Source of the DNA: Artemia franciscana
Lineage: Eukaryota > Arthropoda > Branchiopoda > Anostraca > Artemiidae
Reading direction: 5' to 3'
NCBI RefSeq assembly: GCF_032884065.1
Contig: NC_088868.1
Coordinates: 34,684,890 to 34,748,889, forward strand
DNA length: 64,000 nt
Shown here: positions 60,096 through 64,000 of the stretch, piece by piece
Layout: each line of letters begins with the position of its first letter
Numbering within the stretch: the stretch's first letter is position 1
Position numbers and translations under genes: made by a program
Notes under the pieces: model-generated
The model's input: only the letters and a program-made list of their open reading frames with translations
Told to the model about the DNA's origin: nothing
Database searches by the model: none

Positions 60096-61287
60096 TTCCC
60101 CTTAAATTAACAAGGTTATTTAACCCAAGAAGAAAGTGTAAATACAGAGAAACAAATGTAATTTAAAGAGTCACTAGCTATCTTTGTTGTTAATATAAAT
60201 TTGAATAGAGCCTGATGCCGTTGATTTCTACCCCTCTCAAATTCTTAAATGAAGCTGCTATATTATATCAAAAAGTATGGGAATTAGTGAGTTTTCCATC
60301 TTACACGATATATCTAAACCAAACTTTTGAAATAGGTGCTTAAATGATTTTGGTAACTAATATTTTTTAGGCCAGGTTGCCATTCGATTGTGGCTTCACA
60401 CCAGGCTCACTAAGTGCAAAAAATATAGTAAACTCAAACAAATTAGCTGCAACAGCGCAATTTAAGGTCACAGTTTATCTGATTATTGGTTAAGCTGGAT
60501 TTTAAAACTTAAAGATTTTGGATTGTAGCCTCCCCCTCACCCAAAGTAATGCTTTTGAAGTTACTACATTGTAACATAAGTGATGGCAGATATTGTATCT
60601 TCTTTTGACATTGTGCATCTAATTAAAATGTGGAATAAATGCTTAAATGAGTTTGATAGAAACATTTTCTTAGACAAAGTTGCCATCTGAATATAAGCTG
60701 ACAGTGGTTTTTGAGCAAAATATTACGTATCAAACTCAGAACCATAGTAAAGTGTTTTTTTGGGGAGGGGGGAGGCCAGCATATGCACAGTGTCCTGATA
60801 TCATTAAATTTCTCAGCAGGGTAGCTTGAATTTCGAAACAGGGACATCAATCGGAAGGGGTAGCTGTCAACTTTGGTTTTATAAATACTCATTTTGCTAT
60901 TTCCATTGGGATGTCGACAAAAAGTCCCCTTTTAGGTTTTGAAAAATACTCCCCCCCCCCTTCAAACATTTTTCGCATTGTTCCCAAGACCCTTTATTTT
61001 TTTGAATTTCTTGACTAAATTTTTCAGAATTACCGAATAATTCTGTTTATTATTGGGTCCCCTTGTTTTTTCACTATTCCTCCCTGCCCTGGAAAAAAAA
61101 AATCATGCAAGTCTACTTGTTTCTCTATATTTAACCCTTACTAGATATCAGTTATGTATGGTCCTAGGTGTGCTCCCCCCGGAAAATTCTCGGATCCTTG
61201 AAAAATTCCCACCGCTTATAAAATTGATCGGCCACAGAGAAAGTAGGGCAAATAAACATCATTAACAAAAGAAGAAATATTAAAATA
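60096..61287. other. No gene recognised
   Basis: AT-rich, with C-runs at 60950-60961. Two loosely similar stretches (60250-60400 and 60570-60720: ATTAGTGAGTTTT / GAATAAATGCTTAAATGA, GGTTGCCATTCGA / AGTTGCCATCTGA) hint at a diverged duplication. Confidence 0.35.
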
Positions 61288-62191
61288 CTAGCTGTTGGGG
61301 TGGCGGTTTGCGCCACCCCAACACCTAGTTGGTGGGGGGTGCTTCACGCCACCCCCCAAGCCCCCCCCCCGCGCACGTAAGTCGCTACGCGCCATATTAG
61401 TTACGCGCCATTGTAGTTGTGTCCATGTGTCCCACATAAATAGATTGTCAGGTTTACCGACTCTTGAGCATGCAACATATAATTGTCCATGGGAAAAACA
61501 ATCTGTAAGCGCCACCCCAACACCTAGTTGGTTGGGGCGCTTCACGCCCCCCCCCAAGCCCCCACGCGCGTAAGTCGTTACGAGCCATATTAGTTACGCG
61601 CCATTGTAGTTGTGTCCCACATAAATAGATTGTCAGGTTTACCGACTCTTGAACATGCAACATATGACTGTCCATGGGAAAAACAATCTGTATTCAGATC
61701 TATACCTGATTATTCTAATGATTGCCCTTGAGCTTTGTTGATGGTGATTGCTAATCGAACATTCCCTGTGTCCCCGTCGTCATTTACATATCCCCCTGTG
61801 CCCCTGGCGTCCCCGTTGTTGTTGTTTTCCTGTGTCCCGGTCGTCATTTGTGTCCCGGTGTCCCAGTCTGTAATTTCTCTTTGAGTGTCGCGGTCGTCAT
61901 TTATATTCCCTGTGTCCCGGTCGTCATTTTTGTCCTGGTCGTTATTCCCTGTGTCCCGGTCGTCATTTGTGTCCCGGTGCTTTGTTGAAGGTGCTAATCG
62001 AACATTCCTTGTGTTCCGGTCGCTTTCTCATTGAGTGTCCCGGTCGTCATTTATATCCCCGGTGTCCCGGTCGTCATTTGTGTCCCGATGTCCCGGTCTG
62101 TAATTTCGTCAGTCGACAAACATGACGTCAGTCGGCACACAAACATGACGTCACTTGACACACAGACAACTTATTTATATATATATATAGA
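61288..62191 (-). mobile_element. Helitron copy 3 (minus strand)
   Basis: 5' end at 62191, TCTATATATATATA then AATAAGTTGTCTGTG, preceded by A. 3' end CTAG at 61291-61288 followed by T, with a hairpin of GTTGGGGTGGCG-type arms just inside. Helicase codons read LAITINKAQGQSLE, stop, [20 protein letters not shown] and [11 protein letters not shown], less damaged than copy 2. A ~185-bp direct duplication (about 61321-61505 and 61506-61690) repeats the helicase end plus subterminal region. Minisatellite GACCGGGACACAGGG units fill 61770-62100. Only 904 bp, non-autonomous. Confidence 0.87.
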
Positions 62192-63033
62192 TTCTACCAA
62201 TATTGAAAAATGTATGCTGTAAAATATCCTGTAGTACTCATTTTTACATTTTCATTTATATCAATTCTTTTTTACATTTTTTGGGGAAGATTATCATAGC
62301 AGGGCAAGATAAAGGCTTCTAGTGGGTTTTGAGGGTGATATTAACCCCGAAGACAAGCTTATTAAATATTAGATTTAAGTTTTTTGAACAAAGTAGAAGT
62401 CTCAAGCTTTGATTCAATATACTAGGGGCCAAAGGAGTGTCGAATAGCAGAAAAAAACTAAGAGGGAGGCTGATCGCCCTTCTGTGGTTTTTATGCTTTA
62501 AAAATTCCACCGTTGCTTCAATTTTCTGGTCGAATCAGTCCCTTCCCAAGTTTTTAAGATTGCCCCTTCCATTCTAAGTGGTAAAGTGGGCGGTAAAACA
62601 GCTTTGGCATATTTCTGGCCCTCTTTTTCGGCTGCATTTTAGGGAAGTCAATATTTTTTCATACACATATTTTTGCTTTGGGGTACCATTAGCCCAAAGT
62701 TTCATATAAGTTTCAGGGCCATCAAAGTTTCATTTTTTTTGTAGCCCACTTTGTTAGATGAGGGGCCAATATCAAACGGGGCCTAGGTGTCCCCCCAATC
62801 TGGCGTTTGCCACCCCCCCCCCGTAAATAACCCCCTCGGAAAATACCCCACCCCGAGGAAAGAATTTCCCCCATTTTCAAAATCCCCCTAAATTTACCTC
62901 CCCATGAAAAATATCCCCAGTAAATACCCCCCCCCCCAGGAAATACTTCCCATGGAAAATAAGGCTTTCCAAATTTGAGAATTTTATTGAGTTTTTTTTA
63001 TTCTTTGTAGGGAGAAGAATTAATGATACCTAT
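62192..63033. other. No gene recognised
   Basis: AT-rich sequence, then a C-run region (62795-62950) of loose repeats built on CCCCATGAAAAATATCCCC and AAATACCCCCC. A 63-codon minus ORF at 62510-62319 lacks motifs. Confidence 0.35.
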
Positions 63034-63418
63034 GTATTATACGCCACTTACTCAAGTTAACGCTGCGTATAACTCGATAACAAACCGGTTTCTTCGTTAA
63101 TATCTTTCAGCTTACCACAAGACAAGACAAAGACAAGCTACAGAATAGATGGGAAATATATAATTTGGGCTATATATTCGTACATAAGGGGAAAGGGGTA
63201 AAGTATTTGGATAGTTTGAAGTCAGGAAACAATTCTTACTTAATAATATGTAGAATATTAGAACCTAACACATTTTGCATGCAGATTCGCTATACCTTAC
63301 TCCCCTCCCCCCTTATGTGTAAATACATAGTGACCGAATTTTATTTCTAAGGTAACGAAGAAATCGGTTTGTTCTCGAGTTTTATGCATCGTAAACTTGA
63401 GTAAGTCTCGTATAATAC
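63034..63418. mobile_element. MITE with ~66-bp terminal inverted repeats
   Basis: The left end (63034-63101) GTATTATACGCCACTTACTC ... AACAAACCGGTTTCTTCGTT and right end (63352-63418), reversed GTATTATACGAGACTTACTC ... AACAAACCGATTTCTTCGTT, match over ~66 bp with few differences. The 250-bp interior has no transposase. A TA target duplication is possible if the ends start TTATACG, but the flanks do not settle it. Confidence 0.8.
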
Positions 63419-63479
63419 AGAAGTACTGAAATTTTCATGGATTGATAACAGGATTTCCCGGTATTATCTAACAACGATC

Positions 63480-64000
63480 AGAAATTAAATTTTAAAAACA
63501 AGTTTTTTCAACTGAAAGTAAAGAGCAACGTCAAAACTTATAACAAACAAAATTATTACAGGTATGAAAAGAGTTGCCTCTTCCACAAGACCTTGGTCTT
63601 CATGCCGAAGTTTTGACCTTTTGTCCAAATTAATTAAAAAAAAACAAGTTTTTTAACTGAAAGTAAGGAGTGACATTAAAACTTAAAACGAACAGAAATT
63701 ACTCCGTATATGAAAGGGGCTTTTCTTCCTCAACGTCCCGCTCTTTACGCTAAAGTTTGACTCTTTCTCTTAACTTTACTTTTTACAACAGTAAAAAACT
63801 TTAGCGTAAAGAGCGGGGCGTTCAGGAGGAAAAGCTCTCCGCGCATAAATAATTAAAACGAAATTTTTTTATTACTTAAAAAGGAAACTACAACTTTATT
63901 TTTTACGATAGTTTTCATTAGTAAAAACATACGTAACTTACGAATTAACTTACGTAAGGAACTTCTATATTCGTATATTTTTATTACGTATATGAGGGGG
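63480..64000 (+). repeat. Family A copy 4, with hairpin 3, cut by window end
   Basis: 63500-63600 is a single left arm (TTTTTTCAACTGAAAGTAAA). Hairpin 3 spans 63640-63835, with arms GGGGCTTTTCTTCCTCAACG and its partner in GCGTTCAGGAGGAAAAGCTC. From 63836 the body follows as in copy 1 (CTCCGCGCATAAATAATTAA; ACGTATATGAGGGGG at the very end). Confidence 0.75.

Overview
This window is eukaryotic nuclear DNA: AT-rich, intron-bearing and crowded with degraded transposons and microsatellites. Nothing looks bacterial or viral (no operons, no ribosome binding sites, no CRISPR). The one recognisable cellular gene is a T-box transcription factor of the Tbx20 / midline-H15 group on the minus strand. The gene type, the Helitrons and the LINE remnants fit an arthropod. 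A branchiopod crustacean such as a brine shrimp is a guess from the look of the dispersed repeats and is not proven here.

Layout. Bases 934-15521 hold the T-box gene, with its 3' end at the left. Six coding exons join with consistent phase and GT/AG borders into a 403-codon reading frame: an N-terminal eh1-like repressor motif, a Ser/Pro-rich linker, a complete T-box and a C-terminal tail. Its introns (1.9-3.4 kb) contain LINE fragments and small repeats. Bases 15.5-31 kb are intergenic and hold two near-full copies of a large dispersed repeat (family A: 17781-19530 and 26520-28045), a hAT-like MITE with a visible 8-bp target duplication, and a tRNA-like SINE. Around 31.8 kb there is one unrecognised 122-codon ORF that could be a gene, followed by a decayed LINE. 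From 33.9 to 51.9 kb come long (TA)n tracts, another family A copy, a 143-bp tandem duplication with CRE-like palindromes, two arrays of a ~265-bp satellite and an array of ~220-bp units derived from family A.

The right end (52.5-64 kb) is the most active transposon zone. It has a 5'-truncated LINE with a single visible stop codon, three Helitron copies (two on +, one on -) inserted between A and T and carrying the end of a Pif1-type helicase, a second SINE, a MITE with ~66-bp terminal inverted repeats, and a third family A copy cut by the window end.

Apart from the T-box gene, the features do not form a pathway. I found no convincing new defence or metabolic system. The most unusual structures are the family A hairpins, whose two arms share locus-specific sequence, and the Helitrons, whose 27-nt in-frame minisatellite sits directly upstream of helicase motif V.
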